This document shows positions 24,601 through 35,907 of a stretch of 64,000 nucleotides of DNA, one piece after another (within the stretch, counting starts at the first letter, position 1; each line of letters opens with the position of its first letter). The stretch covers positions 20,989,948-21,053,947 of the forward strand of contig NC_053403.1 in the NCBI RefSeq assembly GCF_016859285.1, in the 5' to 3' direction. The DNA comes from Xiphias gladius (taxonomy: Eukaryota; Chordata; Actinopteri; Istiophoriformes; Xiphiidae). A program made the position numbers and the translations under genes. The notes under the pieces are model-generated. The model was not told the DNA's origin and ran no database searches. It worked only from the letters and a program-made list of their open reading frames with translations.

Positions 24601-27600
24601 TCAAAAATTTTCAAAACCATCAAAGCAAAAACCATCAGGTTTAGTAATCGTTTGTGGCAATTGCAAATAATGTTAACAACTGAAGTTAATACAATAATAG
24701 CATCATTGTTCTGAATCATAACATAAATCTAATGTACTGCTGCAACACACAGTAAACTAGTTGAGCTAGTTGTAAACCAGTTAATGCTGTAGGTAACTTT
24801 GTGCCAAAGATCATCTTATAAGGTCAATAAAAAGGCAATCATTTGCTAACACATTTGACTCAAAACATAAGGTAATATTGTGTCAATGTTATGTTTTCAA
24901 CTTTTCAACTTTGCTGTCCACATGCAGCCAAAAAAAAAAAAAAAAAATCAGAGATTTTTATGTACAAATACATCTGTGCTGTGGGCTTTGGGGTACAAGT
25001 AGTGCAGTGCTGCTACTGGGGTAGGTATTTCAGCTCTGTCGGTTGGAATGTTGTTACAGTATTAGTGTAGGTAGTGTCACTGTCATAGCTCCATCCACAG
25101 ATTCCACCACGAAGCCTGTGTCTCTTCTTCCTATCATCTGAGTTGTACCTGCCCATGTATGAAGTGTGTGTGAATGGTGAATCTGACCCTTCTGGGTGTG
25201 CTTCCGGGAATATACTGTTGGGTACAGAAGTATTTGGACAGTGTACACCACTGTTTAGGAATTACAGGTATTTTTATACATAGTCCGTCTTTTCAGAGGC
25301 TCAAAAGTAATTGGACAAACCAGCATAATTATAAGGATTATATTTAGTACTTGAATGAAAATCCTTTGCAGTCAAATGACTGCCTGAAGTCTGAAACTCA
25401 TGGACATCACCAAATGCTGAGTTTCCTATCTTGAGACTGTTGCCAGGCCTTTAGTAAAGCCATCTTCAGTTGCTTTTTGTTTGTGGGTCTTTCTGCCTTC
25501 AGTTTTGTCTTCAGTAAGTGAAAAGAATGCTTAATTTGGTGTCAGGTGACTGACCTAACAGTCTTCAATAATATTCCATTTCATTATTTTTTTAGGACCT
25601 CTTGGGATGCTTTTGCAGTATGTTGTGGGTCATTATCCATCTTTACTTTGAGGCACCGTCCTATCAGTGTTGCAGGATTTGGCTGATCTGAGCAGATAGT
25701 ATAGCCCAATACACGTCAGAATTCATTCTGCTACTTCTATCAGCAGTCACACAATCAATAAAAAACAGTGGTCCAGTTCCATTTGAAGCCTTACATGCCC
25801 ATGCCATAACACCATGTTTGAAAGTGGAAATGGTATGCTTTGGATCATGAGCTGTTCCTTTCTTTCTACATAATCTTCTCTTCCCATCATTCTGGTACAA
25901 GTTAATCTTGGTTTTATCTATCCAAAGAATGTTGTTCCAGAACTGGGCAGGCTTTTTAGAGGGTTTCTGTTAAAATCTAATCTTGCCTAAGAGTGTTACC
26001 AGTTTTTTTGCACCTTGGGGTAAAACCTCTGTATTTAGATTTCTGAAGGTGTCTATTGATTGTAGAGTTTGACGATGATATGCCTACCTCCTTGAGAGTG
26101 TCCTTGACCTGACTAGATATTGTGAAGGGTTTTTCTTCACCAAGGAAGGAATTCTGTGATCATCCACTTTAGTTGTCTTCCGTGGTCTTCCAGGCCTTTT
26201 GGTGTTGCCGAGCCCGCCAGTGTATTCCTTCTTTATAAGAATGTAACAAATTGTTGATTTGGCCACTCTTTAAGTTTCTGCTATCTGTCTAATGGGTTTG
26301 TTTTGTTTATTCAGCCTAATGATTCCTCACCCACTTGCATTGACACCTCTTCAGACACATATTGAGATTTCCCATGAACAGCTACCAAATGCAAATTCAA
26401 CACTTGGAATCAGCTCCAGACCTTTAATCTGCTTAATTTGTAATGAAATAACGAGGAAACAGGCCACACCTGGCCATGAAACTGATTGTCAGTCATTGTC
26501 CAATTACTTTTGAGCCTCAGAAAATGAGGGACTATGTATAAAAATGGTTATAACTCCTAATTGGTTAATGTGATATTTTTGTTAAACTCCTTGAATTATA
26601 GGCTGAAAGTCTACACTTCAATCACATCTTGATGGCTTCGTTTCAAATCCATCGGTGTCCAAATAATTCAAACCAAACAGGTAACCCTCAAATTTGACTG
26701 TTTTCCACTCTTGGAGAAGGTCACTGAGCTCTCTCAGCCTCAAAGGATCTGTGTTGCTGATCTTTGGAAAGTTCTCTAGTCTGTCCAAGAGGGACTATTC
26801 AATGACCTCTGGAGATCTCTGTCCTTGTGTCGATCCGTGTGTGGATGCTTTTTTACTATTCTTTTCCCATTGCGTGTAAACAGGGTGCATCTTCAACAGA
26901 TAGTGAACACTGATGACAAATTTTATAAATCCTCAGAGACTGAAGTAATGTTTAATTGGTTACTGTTGTCTCCAGAAATATTATTTGTCATTTATGTTGT
27001 AAAACTAATAAAATTACGTTGTTAAAATTAACACGTGCTTAAAATCATGCTGTTATATTTCCATTATCATCTGTAGCTAATACTAATGGCCTTTAGCATA
27101 AATAGCATGTAACACATGGTATAAAGGCAGATACAGCAAATAAATTCAGAAATAAACGCAATACAATACCATAAAACGTCCACCAGGTGTTGCCAAAGTA
27201 TACCAAGAGATGCAAAAATGGAAGCAATACTTTTTAAGTATACAATTGACATGTTCTGATTTGATTGCGCTATTGGAACTAAAACTTACACTTGCTCTGC
27301 AAGCAAAAGTTAACTAGCACAAATACAGTATGGAGGTTGACTGTTGACAACTGTCCTGTTGCAGCCAGCACACACACTGTCCTGGACCAGTGCTCATTTG
27401 AGCTGATCAACATCTGTGGAATGATCCAGAATGAGGAAGACAATGAAGACTGGGTACAGACGTTGAGCAGTCCAGCTGATACTGATCACACCCTGGCAGG
27501 GCGCTGCAGAGGTACTGAGCAGATTTTCTAGCTCATAAACAAAGCATAAATAATCGTTTGTGGCAAGCATAAGTATATCAAATGTAAATCTCAATTAAAC

Positions 27601-30600
27601 CCTTAAAGAAAACATCAAATAAATTGTGACAAAAAATGAGTTAGACAATATTCTCCATCACCATCATCAAAATACCAAATGAGGGAATATCTTTTGGAAG
27701 AATAGTGTTCCAGAGACTTGTAAAATCAATGCCAAGGTGCAAGTGAAGCTGTCCTTCAGTGAGTGGCCCGAGAGCCACCACAAGCCACCTGTCTGTGTAT
27801 ATACATGTATATATAGCATCTGAAAGTTTCCTTGTTTCCAACTTGACCTCCACCATTCCTGCTAACCGCCATTTCTTAATTACATTAAGAACTGAGGAAA
27901 TGGCTACCTGAAAACTCTTTGCTATTTTCTTATAGCCTTCTCCTGCTTTGTGGCATCAATTAATTTAAAAGTTTAGTTTTCAAAGTCCTAGGTAGCTGCT
28001 TAGAGGAGCCCATGGCTGCTGAGTGTTGGGACAGGGTTTGGGGAGTCAGACTATTTGTAAAGCTTTGAAATTTACATCATTTGGCCTTTCCTAATGATGA
28101 TTGTGAACAAGCCACAGCCCTAACAAGCTAATTAAGGTCTGAGACTTTGGTAAAATTGATCTGAGAGCTCAAATGTCTTGGGTTACCCAAATGTTTGTAT
28201 GGTACACCTTTCCTTTTTTTCCACTCTAAAATTGTACAAAATAAAAATAATAATCTAAACATTTTTAAAAGAATGTTTCACCTTTAACTTTATGTCTTCA
28301 TCTTTTACTCTTTTAACTATTCATAGTAAGAAATTTTGACCAGAGATGCCCAAAGTTTTTCATGCCACTATAATTATATACAGTAATTTCAGAAAGTATT
28401 CAAATCCCCCTTCACTTTTTGCACTTCATTTACTTTTAATTGTAAATGGATAAAATTGCCATTTTTGCCCATCAGTCTACACTCAATAGTTCATGATGAC
28501 AAAGTAAAAAGTACAGACTGATGGGCAAAAATGGCAATTTTATCCATTTACAATCAAATCTACAACACAGTAATGTAGCACAAAGTGAAGAGGCCTGAAT
28601 ACTTTCTGAAACACTGTAAATGACAGACATACATGAAATAATATCCTCATAATTTTAGACCCTTGTTAGAACATAGTATAAATTCTATTTAGCTTGTACT
28701 AATTGATAATTACTATAACAAAGGATGAATTAAATTACGTTCTTGTCGTTATCGTCTTCATTAAACCTTTTTCACAGTGGATATTTTGACTTGTCATAGT
28801 AAGAAACACACAGGTACAACTAATAACATTAGAAATGGCTCTTTTTCTGTCCCAGTAAGATTTGACAGTGTGATAGTGAGAAAGCATAAACAATACCATC
28901 ATCCTGAAACAGTTTAAATGAAATTTAATTCATCCATGACTAAAAGTCAAAATATCTTCAGTGAATATGTATTGCTTTTCTTTTTAGAGTCTGGCTACTT
29001 CATGAAGTTTGACACATCTTCCGGTGCAGTTGGCAGCAGTGCCATGCTGGAGTCACGTATCCTCTACCCCAACAGAGATGAACAGTGCTTGCAGTTCTTC
29101 TACAAGATGACTGGAGCAGCTGGGGACAAACTGGTGATATGGATCAGGACTGATGACGGGACAGGGACTGTGCGCAGTGTCAGGAAAATCCACACCATCA
29201 CTGGTATTTTGTCATTCATATGCCAACACTTCCATACATTGTGTATTGCACTGGGATTTTGGAAAGGATTTTCAGGGTTTAACTTTTTTTTCCCAAAAAA
29301 TAATAAAAACCTCTTGTTTTTTTCATTTCCACGTTGTGATTGGGTTTAGTGCATGATTGTAAGACTCATTTAAAACACAAACTGCAGTATTTAGTAGGTT
29401 ACTAAATCACATTTGCCTGTTAGGTGACGGAGATGACACCTGGAAAATAGTCCATGTGACTCTCAAGGTGACAGAGAAGTTCCGCTATTTCTTCCAAGGC
29501 GTCAGAGGATCATCCAAATCCTCAGGTGCTGTCTTAATTGATGACATCAGTCTTACAGAGACCGGTTGTCCCAATGCTGTCTGGCAAATCCACAATTTCA
29601 CCGGCTTCCTCGCCACCACTCCTCTTGGCAGTCCAGTTAAAAGCAAGTGCTTTTACAACTCGGAGGGCTACTCATTTGGTATCAGTGTTTACCCAAATGG
29701 AAGAGAGAATGCTTACTCAGACTATGTTGGCATGAGCTTGCACCTCTGCAGTGGGGAAAATGATGCAGTAATGCAGTGGCCAGCCAAAAACAGGCAGGCA
29801 ACTATCGTTGCCATGGATCAGGACCCTGATATTAAACTGAGGATGTCTTCTACAAGAAGTTTCACCACAGGTAGGCCAGCATCACGGAAGAAACAGAACG
29901 TTTGCTAGATGATGGGATGGTTTATCTAAATTACAAAACCGCTTACTGCTAATGATATACTGTATATCCATGTAGATAGTTTAGGTTTTTATGCCCATAT
30001 TTGAGATTTCTGCTTCATCCCAATGCAACTCTGCAGTTCCCTTTCAATGTTTAGTTAAACTCCATGCCCATCCACTACAGGCAGACAAAGTTAGAGACTA
30101 GCTGTTGAACACAAACCAACACAGAGCTACAAGGAGACTTTGTAGCTCTGTGTTGGTTTGGTCATCCAACCTTTGATTTAATGAAACGAGCCTTAAACCA
30201 CAACACAAACACGTTATCACTTTATAAAGTTGATATGGTGAATGTGATAGCCAGCAGTTGAGCTCCATAGAGTGTGAGACTTCTTTCACATACATGTGGT
30301 CATATGATCACTTTTTAAAGGTGTTATATATATAAGTTTTCTCTGCCACCAAAAGTGCTTTCGCACCGAGAGCAAGTGGTGGTGGTGGTGATGGGCGCTT
30401 GCCAAGAGCTTCAGTCATCATCACATCCTGGCTGCATTACTTCTTCATCATCCCATGCTTGAACTGAGAGCAAACTGGACGTAGCGTAGTAGTGACTCAT
30501 TATCGCAAAGTAGTATTAAGAGATGGGCAGGGCCAGGGCTAGCGTGTTAGCATATAGTAGAAGAAAAGAAGGGATAGAAATATAAGCAAAAAAAAAAAAA

Positions 30601-31609
30601 AAAGCTGGAGACAGCTCTTGGCGAATTAAGGAATGTAGTTTGATGCTAAATTTCCAACGTTTATTCTAGATTGGTAAGTAAACAGCTGTTAATGTTAACG
30701 TTGGCTGTGTAGCGATAGCAAAAACTTGCATATATCCCCTTTTATATAAAAATATTGATTACAGCTGCCTTAAACATATCATACTACGACTCTGACATCC
30801 TCCCTTTTTATTTTGTTTAACCAAACCTGTTCAGTTCTAACAATCCATCTCTGCATTATCTCTCACCCTGACATCTTGTTTCCACCAAATATGTAGAAAT
30901 TAGTAACAACACCACTCAAGCGCAGTTTCCTTGAAGCTTCAAATGTACCTATTGTAGTGAACAATGAAAAACTGATAATGTGTGAGTGTTTTTATTGCCT
31001 ACTTTCCCCCCGAGACTCTGATTCCCGCTGGAACAAGCCAACAAATACTTCAGGAGCAGTGTGGGATGCCAGCTGCCAGTGCTTCCGCAGTAAAGACTTT
31101 GGCTGGAGCACATTCATTTCTCACAAGCACCTGCACAGAAGGAGCTTCCTCAAAAACAATGACCTCATCATTACTGCTGACTTCAATGGTGAGAATCGGA
31201 AATAGCTAATTTCCCAGCCTATACTAAAATGTTTCTGTAAAGCAGTCTATTCATTGATACACAGTCCTCCAAAAAAAAACGAAAAAAAAAAAAAAAACAG
31301 AAACTAATTTCCTACATTTCTTTTACTTTTATACAAATTCTACTAGCAAATACCTGTGCAGCACACATAACTGTGCAAAACACATAAATTTATTGAAATC
31401 TTGCCATTAGCTAACATTTTTATTAACATGTTGATTTGTTAGATTTGACCCACTTGATAAAGACTGAGGTGCCTGTCAAACCGGCTACATCAATTAATGA
31501 CATCACAGATGAGAAGCCAGTCAGTGAGGTGGAAATGCGACCTGAGGCTCCAAATCACACAGAAGCACGTGCTACCAACACCTGTCATCCAAACCCTTGT
31601 TTTAATTGA
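21642..31609 (+). CDS. mep1a.2: Meprin A subunit-like astacin metalloprotease, copy 2, stopping in the EGF module
   Basis: Exons: 21642-21716, 21824-21848, 21943-21996, 22088-22125, 22200-22275, 22373-22490, 22690-22865, 23471-23692, 27365-27511, 28988-29203, 29424-29870, 31015-31188, 31443-31609. They join to 644 residues. Exons 5 to 10 and 12 have exactly the lengths of their copy 1 counterparts, which proves tandem duplication. Exon 2 was chosen because it is 25 nt with the right phase, as in copy 1. Order: signal peptide ([13 protein letters not shown]), propeptide, astacin domain with [11 protein letters not shown] from residue 157 and SIMHY, MAM, MATH, then a linker into an EGF module (CHPNPCFN) where TGA at 31607-31609 stands for the expected glycine. 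The original EGF and membrane exons follow as relics to 33281. So this copy is also predicted to be soluble, unless the stop is a sequence error. A Tc1 copy sits in the 3.7-kb intron 8. Met5 could be the true start. Confidence 0.92.
23230..23410 (+). repeat. Dispersed teleost repeat with embedded snapback
   Basis: It carries the block order TGTCAGTATGCTGACAT, TTCACCATCTTAGTTTG and CACTAAACACAAAGT typical of a common fish interspersed repeat, and a related piece appears inverted near 35.6 kb. Exact 14-bp arms at 23352-23365 and 23372-23385 surround 6 nt. It is in intron 7 of meprin copy 2. Confidence 0.6.
25214..26680 (-). mobile_element. Tc1-like DNA transposon C, decayed
   Basis: Same family as element B in opposite orientation: both share the terminal block (TATTTGGACAGTG) and the AAAATGAGGGACTATGTATAAAAATGG-type subterminal repeat (a 25-base block near 26520-26550). 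The minus-strand transposase is broken into fragments, 26266-26084 ([23 protein letters not shown]) and 25900-25664 (catalytic core remnant with [10 protein letters not shown]). It lies in intron 8 of meprin copy 2 and cannot make an active enzyme. Confidence 0.88.
27640..28378 (-). repeat. Transposon-derived repeat sequence
   Basis: The text resembles the non-coding part and broken coding region of a common teleost DNA transposon (I recall blocks such as CCATGGCTGCTGAGTGTTGG and CTAACAAGCTAATTAAGGTC from other fish introns). There is no intact frame. It lies between exons 9 and 10 of meprin copy 2. Confidence 0.4.
28381..28616. mobile_element. Tc1/mariner-type MITE (fold-back), with TA duplication
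   Basis: It begins CAGT and ends ACTG and is flanked by TA on both sides (28379-28380 and 28617-28618). Terminal repeats of about 20 bp (TTTCAGAAAGTATTC / GAATACTTTCTGAAA) are followed by a perfect 40-bp inverted repeat, 28439-28478 and 28515-28554, around 36 nt. It is non-coding and sits in intron 9 of meprin copy 2. Confidence 0.9.
30112..30160. repeat. 21-bp snapback, 7-nt spacer
   Basis: Arms 30112-30132 and 30140-30160 are exact reverse complements in intron 11 of meprin copy 2. Confidence 0.96.
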
Positions 31610-33281
31610 GGCTTGTGTGTGGAGAATGAAGGGAAAGCCTCATGCAGGTATGTGTTTGAGGTTTTTAGGAGTGGATGTCCAGCACATGCGCATTTGCATT
31701 ACTAAATGTGTAACTATCTTTTGAAATGTGGACAATGGAATTTACCAATTTTGAAAAACTGTGGACATCTTTGCCTTTCGTCACTTGGAAAAGGTCTACA
31801 TTTACATTCATGGCTATAATCAGCAAAGGCTAATTTTAGAGTTGGCGCTTACATCAGGCTTGTACTCATGTGCCCATTTTCGGAAATACACTTATTCACT
31901 TTCTTGCCAGGAGGAGAAGCTCAATACCACTCTCATGTTTGCATGTCAAGTATTAGTACTAGAGCCAGGAATCGATTAGCTTAGCTTAGAATAAATACTG
32001 AAAGCAGAGGGAAACAGCTACCTTGGCTCGCTCCTAAATTCAAAAATATGCTCACAATCCCACACCATGCTGACCACCATGCCCTGTCCCTGGATCTGCT
32101 CCTCATCACAAAGAGGTGCATCATACCACCCACCTAACTCATGGAATTAACTCCTCATTATATAAAATTTCTCTTTTGAAAGCACACCCTTTACAATTTT
32201 AATACTCCTTGATTTATTCATCATCTTAACCCAGTCTAAATTGATGTTCAATTTAAACAGCAGCCTTTTTCTAAATGGGGCTAGTGTAGTGATGGTTGTC
32301 ATGTAATCCATGTAAGCCCTTATGGGTGATACTGCCCTCCCCGAAGCCACTCTTCCCCTTCAACCGGCTTAGATGCCCTAATAATAAACTCCATTTAAAA
32401 AAAACTAACATTGAAATTGTGCACCCAACTGCAGCCACAGGTGTTTAAACTTTGCAGTTGTAAAACATATCTAAATGCCCTGAACATATTCCTTCACTGG
32501 CCCTTCGCCTATGTCTTGTACTTTGAAATTATTCTAAAGCTTCCAACAGTGTGTGGCTCAGAACCAAACACACTGACTAAATCTAAGAATACCATGTCTC
32601 TTCATGGCCTTGCTGACAGAATTTGCTCTGTGCTCTTCAGTGCTCCAAGCGTCTACGATAAACTAGTATTCTGGTTTTCTGCACTGAGGTGTTTCTTTTA
32701 AGATGAGCTTATTACTTTCTAGGAAGCTTGACAACCTCTTTGCCACTACCCTGAGGAAATCCTAGATAGGCCTAAATTTTCCTTCATCAACTGAATCTTT
32801 CTCCTGGAATACTGTTAAACTAAGGTAATCTAAGTAATTGCGCATGGTAAGAGAGTGGTATAAATATTCTCATCCAACCTTTGAAAAGAATGCAAATTTC
32901 TTAGCACATTTCCCAAAATGTCAAACTATCCGTTTAAACTCTCACAATGCATGATTTCATGTAAACCAACATACCTAATTTACTCTTGCCAGCCAGGTTT
33001 CACAGTACATGTGGACAAAAATCATTTAAAAGTTTGGACTGTGTATTCATGTGAAACATACAGTTCGAAACAATTTATCTTGCATTATGATATAAATTTT
33101 CACAGTAAAAACGAATGTGTCCACTGCTTTTCAGATGTGTGACAAGCCAGACCACCTACTACACTGGTAAAAGATGTGAGGAAATGAACATAGAAGCATT
33201 CTGTGAGCTCTGATTGGGTTTGCAGCCGGGACAGCAGGTCTGACACTGGCCATCTTCACCATTATCAGGAGAGCTCAGTGA
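31610..33281 (+). pseudogene. Relic EGF and transmembrane exons of meprin copy 2
   Basis: Behind the TGA at 31607 the EGF frame continues without damage to the donor at 31647 (GLCVENEGKASC). The next exon starts at 33135 and completes the EGF (TYYTGKRCEE). About 20 codons later a typical membrane segment, LIGFAAGTAGLTLAIFTII, followed by basic residues, is still readable, but in a different frame (from 33207, stop at 33279-33281). So a one-base gain or loss separates EGF and anchor. The meprin 3' UTR runs to AATAAA at 33628-33633. Confidence 0.85.
31960..32940. repeat. Pieces of a common fish interspersed repeat
   Basis: Around 31975-32035 (TTAGCTTAGCTTAGAATAAA, then GAGGGAAACAGCTA) and 32855-32935 (GAGTGGTATAAATATTCTCAT, CAAAATGTCAAACTATCC) are the two ends of a repeat also found at 15560-15650, 57600-57700 and 59340-59410. 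It lies in the last intron of the relic meprin copy 2 exons. Confidence 0.55.
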
Positions 33282-33627
33282 AACACATTTTAATGTGTCC
33301 TCTGCATTCAATCAGCAGTGAAATCACAGCAAAAATAATTCCAAATACTGCAGGGAAATATGCAAATGCATCACAGGTCTATCTCTGCTACATCTTCACA
33401 TTATAAGATTTACACACTTTTTTCTGTAGACAGAGCCTAGAGGTAAGGCTTTCCAAATCTAGACACCCTCCCCCCAAAAAAAGCAAAATAATTAATACAT
33501 TCAATAAGTAATAATGGTAAATAAAAAATAAAACTTCAGCCAAAAGTAACTATATGTAGTCATGTAAATTCTTTCTGAAAAATGGAAGTTTGGATTGAAA
33601 TATCTAAATTATGCAGGTGTGAACAAC

Positions 33628-33633
33628 AATAAA
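33628..33633 (+). promoter_or_regulatory. Polyadenylation signal AATAAA, meprin copy 2
   Basis: Canonical hexamer about 350 bases after the relic transmembrane exon. Confidence 0.65.
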
Positions 33634-33639
33634 AGACTT

Positions 33640-35907
33640 TATATTCGTTGTCTTCATTTCATTACATTACATATTTTGAGATACATATAGTGGTTATACA
33701 CACATAGTTTACAGGTTATGGTTCATGTTAAATGGTGTACATTTACAGACTTTTCTGTTAGATTAAAATTGTCAAACCAAGCCAGACATATTAAAAAAAT
33801 ATCTATTTTGTTCTGTACACACTCAGCACTTACAATATGGGTGTACAGAATGCACAACAGATTAAAAACATCAGTGTTCTATTTAATGGGCTTTAGTTAA
33901 CAATTAACCTGGTTTAAGGACAACCATCTACACCTTTGTAGCTGCTAAGAACTATAATCTAACACAAAGCAAGCTCTAAGACATGTTCTCTTGTAGGCTA
34001 CAAGTGGAGCTGCATAAATGTACTATACTTGTGAGTCGCTGTTTCTGTTTTCACAATCTGAAATGTAGAGATGATGCACTATTAAGGACATTTATAGACT
34101 CGATTTAAAAACTCGAAAAATCTTTTCAGCTTGCATGCGGTGCAAAACTGATATATTGTTATTTAAACTTTAAACATAAGTAGTAACTTAAAATACAAAA
34201 ATTTTACAGAGCTAAAAGTGTTAGTTCTCATTTTATTGCAGTTTCAAGTCTCGAAACTGTATACTGTATAGTGCAGTAATTACATACTTCCTAGAAAAAG
34301 GAAAGATTTGATTTATGAGAAATGTTGCTACCTCTAATCTTTAAAATACATTTATGTTCTGATTCAGGCAGAATGAAATTATATAACAGTAATTATGCAA
34401 GACCAAAAACGTGACGGCTAAATAATGATATATAACTATGGATTGCTCACAGCAACTGTAACATGACTCTAGGGATGGCACTGTAACTTCGTTCGTTAGA
34501 TGTTCAAGTTCATCACTTGGGTCCCGACTGTAATATCTCAACAACTATTGAATGGATTGCCAAAACATTTGGTTCAGACATTTATTTTTCCCGGATGATG
34601 AATCTTAATGACTCTGGTGATCCCCTGCACCATTGTCAGGTCAAAGTTTTCACTTATCCAATGAAATATCTCAAAAATGACTGGATGGATTGGCACTAGT
34701 TTTTTTTCATTCATCGTTCCCAGAATATGAATTGTACTGACTTTCGTGATCCATTACTTTTTCCTCTGGTGAAAACATGAAGTTGGCAATTGTACTTTTG
34801 AGTGAGCGCTCCTGGTTTCAGAAGTACAAATTCCAATTCATGTTTCCCATCGAAAATGTTACGTGACTCACAGATGTAGCACTTTTATAGCCTGGATCAG
34901 CATGAAACACTCCCAATTAAATCATCAGTACTAAGGATTATAAGATTTGTTAGAAGCTATCTGGTACTTTGATAAAAAAGTTGAAGGCGCAAGCCTATGT
35001 ATATAAAAAAATTGAAGAAGTTAACTACGACTCCCAAGGCAGAAGCATCCAAGCTTAAAATTCTATTTGAAATGCACAGTTTAAATCAATTCAGTCATAA
35101 ATTGTGGGTTAATTTTTAATGAATTCGACACAGCACCATAAGTGTATGGTGCTGTTTTGTTCCCATCTGCAACAACAAAGTGTTTTAAACTTGCAAACCG
35201 CTCTGATTATTGTCTCTAACTGACTCTAACTCTTTTTCATGGCAGTGGTAGTGTCATGGGTATTGAAGTATTTAGACATGTCTGCCATGCTAAAAATGAC
35301 TGAAAAACATGATTTCTTAGAAATAAAGTTGAAATAATTAAAACTGCTGGCCCTAATATAAACCTGTAGGATTGTAAAATTAGGAGTCACGTGTTTCTGT
35401 GTTAAGAAACATTGAAAATATCATTGAAAGAAAATTTTGAAGTGGGAATAAAAAATGGGGGAAACGCTTCCGGAGCCATTGGTCCCTCCCACTTCATAAC
35501 TCTGTTGGATGGAAGACCACGAAATGTCAAACAGACATCTATCCCAATGATGAAATGATTGGAATAGCTTTCGTGTTCCTTTAACTTTTAATCTACATTC
35601 ATCATCAGGTCAAAATTCCAACTTGTCCAATACTTAATGACCAAACAACTGGAAAACTATTGACATTCCCATTGTGTTTAGTGCTAATTTACCATTATTA
35701 GCATGCTAAGACACTGAACTGGAATTCAGCTCAAAAACCGCTTTGTAAATCAAATGTTTCTTCATAAAAATGCTACTGCAGCAACCCAAGCAAAACCAGC
35801 CATGGCATATACAGACCTGAAATATAATGCTTATTGGAATTTTGTGTCACTGAAGACGACGAGTAAAAAGGAGACTATTAATGACGACATAGACTGATTA
35901 CTTTCCT
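33640..35907. other. Spacer between convergent meprin copy 2 and the adhesion GPCR
   Basis: No gene is seen. From about 34480 to 35720 it contains several fragments of a dispersed fish repeat (blocks such as CAACTATTGAATGGATTGCC and CATCATCAGGTCAAAATTCC). An 11-bp snapback with a 4-nt spacer is at 35130-35155. Confidence 0.6.
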
